From contig NC_134838.1 of assembly GCF_965363235.1 (NCBI RefSeq), forward strand, positions 14,664,441 to 14,728,440: 64,000 bases of DNA, given 5' to 3'. Shown piece after piece: positions 35,852 to 48,627 of the stretch; the stretch's first letter is position 1, and every line of letters starts with the position of its first letter. Both the position numbers and the translations under genes were made by a program. Source of the stretch: Mytilus galloprovincialis. Taxonomy: Eukaryota > Mollusca > Bivalvia > Mytilida > Mytilidae. A model generated the notes under the pieces. It saw only the letters and a program-made list of their open reading frames with translations. It did not search any database and was not told the origin of the DNA.

Positions 35852-38330
35852 TCATCGAGGCTTTAAAGGCCTCGACTGACGGTGCTGATACGACCCAGGA
35901 GGAAGAGCGTTCCAATCCCGGATGGTTCTTGGGAAGAATGAGTGTTTCCGGTAATCACAGGATGCTGATGGTACTTGGAAGGATTTATCATGCATGTTTC
36001 GTGTCATTCTTTTCGGTGGTATTAGACGACCTTCCTTTGACATGGCCACTTTGTTGTTTTCTATTTTGTATAGCATTGTGAGTCTCGCTTCTCTAGGGAT
36101 GTCCATTTCAGATGTTGTAGCATCAAGTTAACGCTGGAGTGGTTATGATGCTTGTTAGATACATAGCGAGCTCCTCTTCTTTGTACCATCTCAAGTCTGT
36201 CAGTCTCTGTCTTAAGGTATGGATCCCATACTGGACTGGCATATTCTACAATTGGACGTACCATTGTTTTATAGGCATTCTCCTTCACTGTAGTTGATCC
36301 TATATTTAAATTTCTTTTTAGGAAACCAATTGTTCGATTTGCCTTATTGCATATGCTATTTACATGGTCATTCCATCTGAGTTCGGATGTAAATGTGCAG
36401 CCTAGATATTTTGCACTGCTGACTGACTCAAGAATTTGACCATGTAGACTGTATGAGGTTGCAATTGTCTTGTTTTTCCTGCTGATGGTGAGAACATTGC
36501 ATTTGTCAGGGTGGAATGACATTTTCCATTTTGATTCCCATATTCCAAGTTTGTCCAGATCTAGTTGTAAATGATGTGAATCTTTGTTCGATGATATTGT
36601 AAGGTAAGCTATTGTGTCGTCTGCAAATAGTCGGACTGTAGATTTAGATCTAATTCCATCTGGCATGTCGTTAATGTAGAACAGGAATAGTGACGGCCCC
36701 AGTTCTGAGCCTTGTGGTACTCCTGACTCTACATCAATATGAGATGAACTTTCTCCATCAACAACTACTGCTTGTGTTCGATTAGACAGGAAGCTAGCGA
36801 TCCACCTATTTACATTTCCTCGGATACCATAGTGTTCCAGTTTATGCATTAGGAGACTGTGACCGACCTTATCAAAGGCTTTCGAAAAGTCCATGATGAG
36901 AACATCTGTTTGCTTTCCTATGCTCATGTTGTTGGTGATATCATCCACAAATTCAATTAACTGGGTTTCGCATGATCTTTTGCTACGAAATCCATGTTGT
37001 AATGGATATAGAATGTTGTGGAGATCTGCATGATTCATAATATGGCTAGTTATTATGTGTTCCATGAGTTTACAGCAGATGCACGTCAGAGATATTGGTC
37101 GATAATTCTCTGCCTTGTATCTCTCTCCTTTCTTGAAGACTAGGCTTACGTTGGCGTTCTTCCAGTCGGATGGTAATTCCCCAGTATTAAGTGATGTTGT
37201 AAAGATGATAGTTAGAATTGGGGCTATCTCGGTTGCAAGTTCTTTAAGTATTCTAGGTTTTAGGTTGTCTGGTCCTGAAGCTTTATTTGGATTCATTTTT
37301 TTAAGAAGTTTTTGCACTCCATTTTCTGTAATGATAAGATCTTCAGCAGAAGGGTATTGACCTGGCATGTTACAACGAGATTTGAATTCTTCTGGACTAT
37401 ATGTCTCTTTGGAAGAGAATGCAGATTGAAACTGCTTATTCAGGATTGTTGCTTGGTCCACAGGATGCGAGTGAAGTACTCAATCACTACGAAGTGGTGC
37501 CACTCCGCTGCTATCAGTCTTCATATGTTTGATATAAGTCCAGAAACGTTTCATATTGCTGTGTGGTTGTGTTTCTTCTTTAGGTGTTACTATATTTTCG
37601 ATGTACTTCCAATATGCACGACGTAGTTCTTTCTGTACTTTTTGCCTGGCTTCTTTGAATTTTGATGTAATCTTAGGATCCGCTGACTTTTTCTTTCTTT
37701 TGTATAGTCTGTCACGGCGGCGTATTAATTTACGTACATTTGGTGTTAGCCAAGGTAAGCTATCTTTCTGTTTCGCTATCTTGTGCGGGATATGGTTTGT
37801 TACACTTTGGTTGAGCTTGGTTTTGAACAATAACCAGAGTTCCTCTGCTGAGCTTCCATTTGAAGCTAGATTTCTGATCTTTTCATGGGTTTGGATCATT
37901 TCCTCTTTGATGGTTTCCCAGTTTGCCTTTCTGTATAAGGGGATGTTCCGAGGTTTTTGTTTCCTAGATAAGGGCTTGGTGTCTATTTCGCTGAAGACAA
38001 TGTCGTGGTCTGAAACCCCAGGTATCAGTTTGGTGCGTGTGAAGCGTGTTGGATTGTTTGTAATCACTAGGTCGAGCGTGTTGGGGCCTCTTGTTGGTTC
38101 TTCCACTAGTTGAACAAGTCCATTGTCGTCAAGAATGTCGCCAAACTTGTAGTGGTTTTCTGACATGTTGATTCTGGTTTCAGGGTTCTTGTTTTTCAGT
38201 TCCAGCCTGGGAGATTGAAGTCGCCACCAACAATTATGAAGCATTCTTTGTAGCATTAACTTTTTCAAGACTTCGCCCAAGTTCTTCGAGGCTTTCTTCA
38301 TTCTCTTCATACTCGTAGAGCGGCTTAAGC
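35852..38330 (-). mobile_element. 5'-truncated jockey/CR1-like LINE (endonuclease end + reverse transcriptase)
   Basis: Reading the minus strand, the copy starts inside the APE endonuclease (near [15 protein letters not shown], then [13 protein letters not shown] in another frame, then LDLVITNNP and [13 protein letters not shown]), passes a linker and a full RT: NKASGPDNLKPRILKE, NYRPISLTCICCKLMEHI, QHGFRSKRSCETQL, DFSKAFDKVGHSLL, GVPQGSELGPSLFLFYIND, and the catalytic LFADDT. The thumb includes SAKYLGCTFTSELRWNDHV, and the C-terminus IRDWNALP. Breaks seen: two frame changes in the endonuclease near 38190-38245, an in-frame TGA at 37480-37482 (a CGA-to-TGA change would explain it) and a frameshift near 36095. 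No poly(A) tail. It is a dead copy of moderate age. Confidence 0.9.
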
Positions 38331-39569
38331 TTTAGAGAAATTGTTACAGTACATGATAATATTGTATTGGTAAACTTATTTGCCTCGATTTAAAACTGTC
38401 TGATCAATTTCGAAGTCGTGCTGTGAAAAAGACTGAAATAAGAATTAGTTTCTTCTAAATTTGTTGAATGCAGGATACGTTTCGATATACTAGTACATTG
38501 AAGTGGGCTCCTTAGTAATGAATTAACGTCAAATATTAATGCATTATGTATAAAATGATGGACAACATTTCGTTCTCTTTACATGCATGATATACTATTT
38601 TCACTTTAACCAATTAATTTCCGCTACATGTACGTAAGATAAAAGAGCTCCTGAATAACAAAAAATCGATTTTATTGAGATATGCAATGTTACTGAAATT
38701 TTATTACGACATAAAGTGCAACATTCTATCATTCCATTTTATTAGTCTCGTTGATGCACAAGTTTATTATATATGCCATCCTTTGGGTTTTGGTACTCAT
38801 AAACACCGAATACAATCAATATTTTGAAGAATGCACGTACACTATACATTTAATCATATATATAACAAAGTATATGGTAATGGTATATATCTATTCTGTA
38901 TGGTTTACAATATCTGATGCTTAATGGAATGTATTACTTAAACAGAATAATTGATGAAATAGAATTAAAGTGTCAAAGGGGAAGATAATTAATCGAGTTT
39001 ATATAATTCTACGGCATTAAAGAAGTTATTTTACCCATATGATCAAAGAGAATCAGACACTTTGCGCCAAGTTTGACGGAACCAACACATTGCAAACGAC
39101 CTTTTGAGTGATATTCTTGTGTAAAAAATAATGGTTAAAGCAGGTGTCTGACTCGTTATCTCAAATACCACTATAGCGAAAAGGACTTGAAACATTTCCA
39201 GTTTCCCGTAGTTTTTTTTTAATTCTTCCCCGTTCAAAATAACGGCAATAGCATGTGCTTGGACATCCGGTTTTAAAACTAGATTTGTATATGACTTTTA
39301 ACAGCTCAATGAAAATAAACAAGGTGAAAACTTACTTATGTTGTGCTAAAAACTAAACAATACTAATGAACAGATAGTTGATTATGTCACCACGGATTAT
39401 ATTGCATGTCTTGGCAGTCCAATGCTTGACAATAACAAAAGTTACTTTCGTCAGAATCGGTGCCAAAAAGTGTGTAAGCAGAATTAAAGATGATCTTGTT
39501 TACAGCCACTTAACAATGTTTATATTTATCGAATTTACTCGTCCAGCAAGTGTTTGGTATTTTTAGCAC

Positions 39570-39738
39570 GATCTATTTAATAAACATTGAATGGAATATT
39601 AAACCCCGTAAATACTTACAACTGAACCGTAACGGGGTGTGTTCAACAGCAGAACAAGATTATTCTGAAAGGGCGTGGAAAAGATCCCACAGGGACGGCT
39701 ATAACGGGGAAAAGGTACTACAGTATACATCAGAACAG
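39570..39738 (+). CDS. doubtful internal exon
   Basis: An open frame from a possible acceptor (TATTTTTAG) to a clear donor (GAACAG|gtgagt, GT at 39739) encodes YLQLNRNGVCSTAEQ, then DYSERAWKRSHRDGYNGEK. The composition is not low-complexity, but no family is recognised and no partner exon was found. It may be chance. Confidence 0.15.
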
Positions 39739-41089
39739 GTGAGTACATACATGTACTTTGTGTTTTGTTTTTTATGTTCATCCACCTGTTAATTAGTAAA
39801 CATACCTTGTTATTTCTGTCAATATAAATAACAATGAGCATTCTTCAATACGTACGGTTAATGGGTTTAAATTCAATAAGTCACTACATCGCCGGGCTAT
39901 TCGTGAAAATGTCATACTAGGAAACATTCATATACCTTTTCACACGTGTGTACAATTATTTACTGAATTTTACCAAACATACAAGTTATGGATTATTCGT
40001 ATATTTCTACATTTGACATTGACAAATTTAAAATCCGAAAATGAAAGTACTTTATATCGTATGGTGGCATGCTTATAATTATAGTACTAACACGTCGTAG
40101 CACAAACTTGTGACTGAATGCTTCAAATCTTCAATGACGTAATTTTCAAAGTTTTCTTGCATTCGGGTTTCCTTAAACATCATGAAAATGCATGTACTAT
40201 TTGCCACTGGACGTTAAGCAAATAACGACCATACATGCTATGTTCTATTCAAATTAAGATCGCTGACAGAGACATCTTATTCTTTGACTGATGGGAATTA
40301 ACGCCAACTCGTTGGCAAAGTCTATACATACTACACTGCATGCAAGTGTTGCCCCGTTTAGGGGAAGTGCATTTATTGACCGTCTCATCCCCCCCCCCCC
40401 CCTCAATATATCGGCTGACGTTTAAATTTATGCTATAAGACCGATCTTAAAAAAAAAAAAAAAAACATACCACTTCAATCCAACTGTAAGGAGATTGAAG
40501 ACCTACAAAAAATGAAGTATGGTGACACAATAAAAAGAAAAAGTTAATTTTCTGTAACCGGAATTGAGTATTCGGAGAACCAGGTAACACATTCTTTTAT
40601 TGTTGCATCACCTTTGTTTACTTTTGATTCATGGAAATAAAAATGTCACACAAATTCCTGGAAATCAGCTATGAAAAAAGGCAATTAAGAATCACCCATC
40701 GGTCATTAATTGCAACCGACTCTGTCTACTCTGACATTTAATGTTATCCACATCTCCACGATACAAAAAAAAAAACATTATGCAATACTGTCGTATACTG
40801 ATATTCAGAGAGCTAAATTCAGACTTTTTTATTACAACTCAACAAATCTAATTTAAAGATTATAGTACGCGAAAAACTGAATTAAAGGTGGATATTTAAA
40901 AAAAAACCCGAAAATCTTACCAAGGTTTTCATCACTGACTATTCCTCTATGTGACTAGGACACGGCTATATCGGCAACGTGAAATAGCTAGTAATGCAGA
41001 GAAATTTGACAGACAATATTTTAGACCGTATAAGTGACCTTCCAAACGCTTCAATGTTAAATAGTGCCACTCAAATTCAATGAAAGAAA

Positions 41090-41240
41090 TTGATTGATAG
41101 ATTGGTGTTTAACGACACTTTCAGCAATATTGTGCTGTTTCGTGGTGGTCAGTTTTTGTTGGTTGAGGTAGCTCAAATGAAAAATAGACTGAGCAATTAT
41201 CTTGATGGAAATATTATGAGGACTCGAAAAGACCGTACTT
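41090..41240 (-). mobile_element. 3' part of tRNA-derived SINE
   Basis: The plus strand shows GATTGGTGTTTAACGACAC, AGCAATATTGTG and GTGGTCAGTTTTTGTTGG, matching the tail half of the fuller copy at 61641-61895. The tRNA-like head is missing, so the copy is 5'-truncated. Confidence 0.55.
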
Positions 41241-41263
41241 ATATTTTTTCTTGATAGAGGGTT

Positions 41264-41720
41264 GCTGCTCACAAGCAAGCTATTAAACCAAGAGTTCCAA
41301 ATGCTGAAGTTGAAATCATCACTTCGTAAATGTTACGGACGCCACCAAGAGTTGGTTGACCGTTATGGAATAACCGTTTCACAAATGATATCGGATATGT
41401 TCCTTACGTCGTAACTACAATCCCCTTCCCTTTCATGATTGTGACCTACCGAATTAGACTATTTACCAGTTATCACATAATCAACACGACGGGTGCCACA
41501 TGTGGAGCCGGATCTGCTTACCCTTCCGGAGTACCTGAGATCACCCCTAGTTTTTGGTGGGGTTCGAGTTGCTTATTCTTTAGTTTTCTACGTTGTGTCA
41601 TGTGTACTATTGTTTGTCTGTTTGTCTTTTTCATTTTTAGCCATGGCGTTGTCAGTTTATTTTCGATTTATGAGTTTGACTATCCCTTTGGTATCTTTAG
41701 TCCCTCTTTTATATAGTATA
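41264..41720 (+). mobile_element. 3' end of a mussel retroelement (RT C-terminus and 3' UTR)
   Basis: The frame LLNQEFQMLKLKSSLRKC, YGRHQELVDRYGITVSQMI, SDMFLTS ends in a TAA near 41414. I recognise it as the C-terminal tail of a reverse transcriptase family frequent in bivalves and possibly Penelope-like. The following 300 bp (GGGTGCCACATGTGGAG, CTTACCCTTCCGGAGTACC, ATCACCCCTAGTTTTTGG) is the usual 3' region of this family, and the open frames there are not host protein. The copy is truncated at the 5' side. Confidence 0.6.
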
Positions 41721-43861
41721 AGACTATTAACTTTATCATTGTTCGTCCAGTTGTCGATTAGAATGTTTGCAACTTACAAGGCTTATGAAAACGGAGTCAA
41801 TTTAAAAGGAAAGTGCATCTCTAAGAAGGATCCTTCACGGTGTTGGCTTCAACTAGTGTTTTTTAACCGACTTTTTTAAAGGTTCAATCACTATTTAAAT
41901 ATCACGTATGAAGTAAATAGTTTCAAATTTCAATGCGGTAATTCTAAGCGATTTTAACAAAGAATTATTGCATTCAGCAATATTCTTATAAATTAATGAA
42001 ACTATCATTAGTTCGTAAGGAAAAGTGTAAACAACTGATCCTACACTTGATAAAAGTATATAATTTCAATAAAAAGCTATTTATTGTCACATAAAATAAG
42101 ACATGAAAAATTGACGACCAAAAATGATGCAGGTGACAACATTTTGAAGTAGTTACATTTATTCATATGCTAATTCGTCATCCCAAAATGACATGTAATT
42201 TAGATAAACTATTTTTCTTTGTTACGCTCACGAGTACACATGTTATTGTCATGTCAGAAATTAGTTTTAAAACGTTAACTTGGGATGTTAGATATCTATA
42301 ATACTGTCTCTTTTTATGCAGGTAAGTCAGATCATTGTATAACAAAATAAGTTAAGTACTCAACACAAAATATAGCATGCAACTTTAAGGGGGTCTAGTG
42401 CGACTATGTAGATTTTACAATTACAAAACTTAATAAATATACGTTGCATCATTGAATTGTTGTTTCAAAAGGCCTGATTTAATTTGTTACTATTACTCTA
42501 AACACGATACGATGGCAGCTCCATGTCGGAAATTACCTTGAAACATATTTTAGGGATCCTTAGTTGACAAATTGTTACGTAAAGCTTTACCCTTGGTTTA
42601 TACCCTACATGCTTTGTTTCAGTGGCTGTCAAAATCTCCGTCCTTTATTCCAACCTACTAAGCAGAAATCATCATATTTGATACCATTGTTTAGTTTGTT
42701 GTTTTGATTTATCATGAAATAGTTGTCACCGGACGTTAGGCAAACGACAATGTGAACACCAATTAACATAGCTTGAATATTGAAGGATGGGTTAAATTCT
42801 GAAGTTTTGTCCCATATGAGATTTTACAGCGGCTGTCATAATGTCCACCCTTCATCACAACCTGCTTTGTATATAAATCCACGTATTAGTTGTACCGTTA
42901 TATAGTTTCGCGTTTCGAATATTCATGAAATAGTTGCCACCGGACGTAAGCAAACGAGCTTGAATATTAAAAGATGGGCCAAATGCTCTATTCAATTTCA
43001 CATGTGATTCAAGAGTGTTATGATAGAAAGTATTAGTAATAAAATCTAGCGAATTATAATGATTCATGCTGTTTCACTATATAATACATCATAGGTAATG
43101 AACTTTATATCTGTAGATATTATTTCGGCTTTATTAGTATACATCGACAAGCCTAAGGGTCGGATATTTAAAATGATAAACTCATTTATTTTGCCTGCAG
43201 TGAAAGTAAAGACAACTTATTAACACTGAAAAGTAGATAATTTAATAAATTACAAAGAATTAATATTTTTATGTTAAGTTGATAAATTACATTTTGTGAA
43301 AAAGGGATGGTTTTAAGGATTTTTGTTGGTAAATAAAACTGATAGTACAGGTACGTCTTATTAATTCAGGATTTAACACTGCATTTTATACGAAAACACC
43401 CTAACCGAAGCTAATGATTTATTAAATAAAAATGTGTTTTATTTTTTGGTGACATGATGCAAAAATAATGCAATGTGGTTATACGCTATATTTTTACGAC
43501 ATAAAAGTGACATTTCACGCATTTTATTCACATGACACTGATTTACCTTGTGAAATATTTTGTACATAAAACATTATCTAGCTTGAGTATCTGATCTTAT
43601 TAAATAGGGAAAAATTATACCCTTTTAACATATTCTTTAGCGTTAATGTTTTGTAGACTGTTGTTCGTCTTTTCGTCGTTTTTCATTTTTTTATTGCAAT
43701 TATTTTGTCTGTCTCTTTAACAAATCGTTAGTTTTGATTTTCACATTTGTTTTTCAATTTTCCCTCTGACAGTTGTTACAGTTTTACATTGTCAGTCTTA
43801 ATTTCACATAAAAGTCAAAATGAGGCCCTGATTTCTGATATTTTCGTTTTCCAGTTAAACC

Positions 43862-46800
43862 ATGACATCTCCACTCACTCTTCTTGTGGTCTGCCTTTTG
43901 ATGCCATCCTTTGGAGATTCTCTACAAGACATTAAACCAGAAATTACTGTAGAAGGATCTCCTAACATCGTTGCCATTGTAGATTTTCACTTGGATACGG
44001 ACAGCGATGGTAACTGTATAGATCTATCAAGAACCGGTATCGATTCCCTGATGGCTTTGAAATGGGCTAACGAAATCCTAGACAAAAATACACCAAGAAC
44101 AACCGGTAAGATTTCAACATGGACTACATATAATGACAATGAATTTGGTTGGAATTAAGTTAGTTCTTTATACTATATGATGGATTTATTACATGACTTG
44201 GCGATTATAGAAACTTAAACGAGTTTGACGATGTCAAGATGGGTTCGCTACTAAAAAAAGTAACGATACATGAAAGTTAATCATTTGTCTACTATTGTGA
44301 TTTGTGAACTTGTATGATATCGATACATTTTCTAGTTAAACAATTACAAAGTTTGTATAGTCAATGTTGCACTCGGTCCATTCAAAGACATATATACGTG
44401 TCTCTGGTCCATTGAACCTATAAGACACTTATTTGACAAATCGAATAGGTCTCAATACACAGGCACTTGTTTCTGAATTTTCAAATAATTCACAATTAAA
44501 ATAAACGTTTATGTTCAAATATGTATTAACCAATTCTAATGTTATGTCATGTATATCTTATATAGAAACTGTAATGTTAACTATTTGAAAGCCTAAATTT
44601 TAGGATTTAACAAAGTTTTTCAAATATTTAATTTGAAGGTTTTTTGTTTAAACCTGTTCTATGTTATCATATTTCCAGGACTTCTTCTTTACGACTCATG
44701 TGGATCTTTAACACGGTCCCTGAAGATTGTCGGACAATTAATTAATACTCAAGGTTGTAGTAATTGTACAGAAATAGTCGGTAGGTAAAATGATACTTAA
44801 ACATCCATTGATATTTTGTTTGTATGTATACAAAATGTTGAAATTAATTAGGCATGTTTTCCACCAAACAAAAATTATCAGTGGAAGGATATTAAGTGTT
44901 TTATTTCCTTACAAAGCGCATTATCTAGAAATGTCGAAGTATAATATACTGTCATTATTCAATCTAAAAATGTTACGTAATTTGGAAATCGTTCATGCAT
45001 TTTGAATTGAAATTTAAGTGGCGCATTTAAATATTATATTATTTTGTTTCGGGGCAGAGATAATAACCAACTTCCACTGAATTTGTTTCACTCATGGGAT
45101 CAAAACCCCAAAACTGTTGAAAGCCAGGGGAATTGAATGTCATTTTTTTATGCAATTTTATATAAATACGTATCTCCCAGCGGTATGAAAGGCTGTTTAA
45201 CTCAATTTTGATACACAAAAAAAAAACAGTTCTTATAATTTACACACACTTCAATATACTAGTATTTAAAAAGAGTAAATGACAAGTTCAACTTGCTGGT
45301 GTTTGTGTTGTCACGTAATGTCATTTTAGCGATATTTTGTCATTTAAGCGGGAGGTTTGGCTAGCCGTAAAAATAGGTTCAACCCACTAATTTATTTTCT
45401 GAAAATGTCCTCTACCAAATCAGGAATATGGAAGCTGTTATAAAAAAGTTTGTTTCTATGTATGTTGACGTTTGTTTTTGTTGCACTTCAGCATTCCCGT
45501 TGTTTCTTTGTTTTCCTCTGATAGTTAATGTGTTTCGCTCTGTTTTAGTTTGTAACCCAGATAAGTTTTCTCTCAATAAGCCGTCTTCGCGATAACTGAT
45601 ATCATAAACCGCAAGATCATCGAAGCACTCAATTAAGCATAGAATACATAAGCTGGGGTCTAACTTCTACACTGTATGAAACATTATATATATATTGGTA
45701 CGAAACGTACAACAGTATAGATTTCTAATTGTACACAAATATGAACAGAAGACAGTACAGAAAATAATTATTTGACGCTAGGTTTACATGCAATATGACC
45801 ATATTTCTACTGTATATACATTAGGGATTCCTCAGGGTAATATACAGAATAGTGACTGAAATCGATGCTGTCCAAGATTTACGTTCACCATCACGAATAA
45901 GTTGACCAATACGATATGTCAGTCTATAACTCAATCGAGACTCATTTTCTTGAACTCAGTTCCAAAGACACAAGCAAATTCGTGATATCCGAAAATTTCA
46001 TTAGTATGTTATATTTACTATAATTTCACATCGCTATTGTGACATTTAAACTGAGTGAGATTCATATGAACAATGATGCATGCATAGTTATCCTTACCCA
46101 TTCGACTCAGCCGGTACGTGTCGGTACTTTTGGAGCTCACGCGATTCCTCCAGTCCTTCCTCGCATAGTTTGAATATTTTTAAATATACGAGTTTTTAAA
46201 TTAGAAAAACTACTGTTTTCTCTTATCAATTTTCAATTTAGAAAAAATATTCTTGCTTAATGACGTCTTTAGTATATGATATATAATATTTCGACTTATC
46301 TGATAAGAAAAGAAGGTTAAATCCTAGACCCTCGTCTGATGCCCATATTTTCAGCACATTTATACATTTACAACCACTCTCTATGAGAGTCTGCAGATGA
46401 TGCTTTGGGTGATTATATTCCTGCTCATAAAACAATCATACATAATGGAATACGCATGACCTTTGAAAGAAACGAGACCGGGTGGATCGACAGAGTAAGC
46501 ATCTAATGCTATATAAAAAAGAAGATGTGGTATGATTGCCAATGAGACAACTGTCCACAAGAGACCAAAATGACACAGACTATGCATGCATCAACAGCCA
46601 TGCAAATCCATACTGGATCCAAATGTCACAAATGGGATTAGAAAATACAGATCAAAACGACTATTATGGTATCTAAAGATAAAGGACAGCGAATACATGT
46701 CGCCAGTGTGTTTAGACACAGACACATCGTTTTGGTCAATCTAGAAGTGATGATGACTGTACAACTTATGAAGTTTCGATTTCAGTCGTATCCTCATACC

Positions 46801-48627
46801 TCTGTTGGGGCAGTTTTTGTGTAAGGACCACACGCCTGTTAATGAAGTCCGTATAATGTGAATATGCATGAGCGTAACGTATAATTTAAAATGTAAAAGC
46901 CATACGATGGAGCGGATGGTCGGATATCGCTGATAAATTGGACATGTTCGTCGTAGATTCTTGAAGTCGTCCATCTGTGTCAATATTGAGGAAAAAGATG
47001 ACGACATGAATATTTTTGCCAAATTCAATCCCATCCAGAACCTATTTGATTCACTTTGCTGTTGCGTTTTTGGTTAGATTAATTCCAAAATGAACTTGAA
47101 AACAAAAGTTCCAAAATGGAATGCTCAGAATATCATTTGAAAGAAAAGTGTATATAAGAATTTACACTCGATACTTTTAAATGTAGACATTTTTCATTTA
47201 TGGCATTGACCAACGAAATTCAATCTTAGGTACATCATTGCTTTTAAATATCAATATGTAAATTAACAAATTATTTTTTATATTATGCAAACAGGTTTAA
47301 TAACATTTACAAAAGAGGGTATTCAGACAAAACTTTCAGAAATTATACGACCGTTTGGGATCGTTCATGTCGGAATATCACAGGGAAGTCACACCACCGT
47401 TAGTTCAGACCTGTCCTTAACGGTTGCAACCGGTTCTATCTGGAAATCTAAGGTATGTGATTCTTAAGCACAAAAACGTTATTGACAAGAATTTCTTTTT
47501 ATCTATTTTCAACATTCGTTTAAATATCTGTTCGAGATACTTAGTACAAAGTATGAAACATAGAACGGAAAACTCAGGTTTTTGAAAAACGAGATGTTAT
47601 AAGATATCATGTTCATATTTCAACGAAAATATCAATACCATTTAATAAAAACAAACAAAAACACTAAGAATCACAACTAAGATGTGAAATAGGTTTTACC
47701 AAAAGCAAACTGTTTTCTAAAGTCTGAGGATACTAGTAAGACTGAGATGGTTATATTGCAGCGCGAGCGATGTTCATAGTACTACATACTATTTAAATGT
47801 TTGAACTTTGATATAACATGTGTTCAAAAAATGACATTTTATTCACAGAACTTGATAAATATATTTTCTAGGCTGTGGTAAGGATATTGGAGGAAAATCA
47901 TTGGCAGCATATCGACGCCTTTGCTATCAACAGCCCTCTTGCTTCAACAGAACTTGAGTTATTACTGACAATTGCCTTTTCAAATGATATCTGTGTCCGC
48001 AGGTCACAATACACAGACAATAGTTCAACCTTAGTGAACTTGTCGTCTGATGTAGTTGTTATTTTTGTGTCAGGTCATGATAACATCGACGAATTACTTT
48101 CAAGGTTGACGTCAGACAGAAGTAAATCATTTCTCATCGTAGGTGATTCTAACATTGACCTTGTAACTTCCGAATTAGGTAATAATACTTACTTACTAAA
48201 AGAACAATCACCCGTTATTCAGAATATTCAACAGTACTTAGCAAATGAATTCAGTATTATCAATAACAGTAAGCCAATACTTGCAGAGTTTTTGAAATCT
48301 TTGCCTTATTGTGAATATGATATAGTATTCAACCATACAGTCTGTAATAAAAGCATGATTCAGTATTGGACCTCTAGATTAAACGATCGAACTTTTCATA
48401 ACGCCCTGACTGCCTACTACAACATCTTTAGACTTATATCACGGAAGGAAACATTCAGCTGTAGTGGGTATGATTTTACAAATTGTCTAAAAGCTGTCAG
48501 TTTCGTCACCCTTAGCGCCCATCAGACTCCAGCTGGAAATCCATTTCGGACACATGATTTGACTGATGGGAATTTCTTGGAACAGGTTCCAGTAATTGTA
48601 ACTCAAGGACCATCGCTGTCATCTGAG
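43862..48627 (+). other. GPCR flytrap domain 1 (exons 1-4, residues 1-420)
   Basis: This domain is split over four exons, unlike the other two. Visible landmarks: NIVAIVDFHLD (first strand), NCIDLSRTGIDSLMALKWA (first helix), LLLYDSCGS, GIVHVGISQGSHTTVSS where class C receptors have their ligand-contacting Ser/Thr loop, and VVRILEENHWQHIDAFAI (second lobe). It is shorter than domains 2 and 3, mainly in lobe 1, and ends in VPVIVTQGPSLSSE before the intron. The shortening may mean an altered or lost binding site; this is inference. Confidence 0.75.

Larger units (their letters stand above)
38331..43861. other. intergenic, repeats and one doubtful exon
   Basis: No convincing gene. A run of 14 C lies at 40389-40402 and an A run near 40448. 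Relics of a SINE (41090-41240) and of a retroelement 3' end (41264-41720) are listed separately. The last ~250 bp should hold the GPCR promoter; an acceptor-like TTTTCCAG at 43848-43855 just before the ATG suggests that a 5' UTR exon lies upstream. Confidence 0.4.

Noticed and set aside
37556-38113. 185-codon plus-strand frame
   Set aside because: It is the antisense shadow of the LINE endonuclease/linker coding strand.
41435-41879. Overlapping 93- and 128-codon frames, hydrophobic and membrane-like
   Set aside because: They fall in the 3' region of a very common mussel retroelement; both frames are open by composition.
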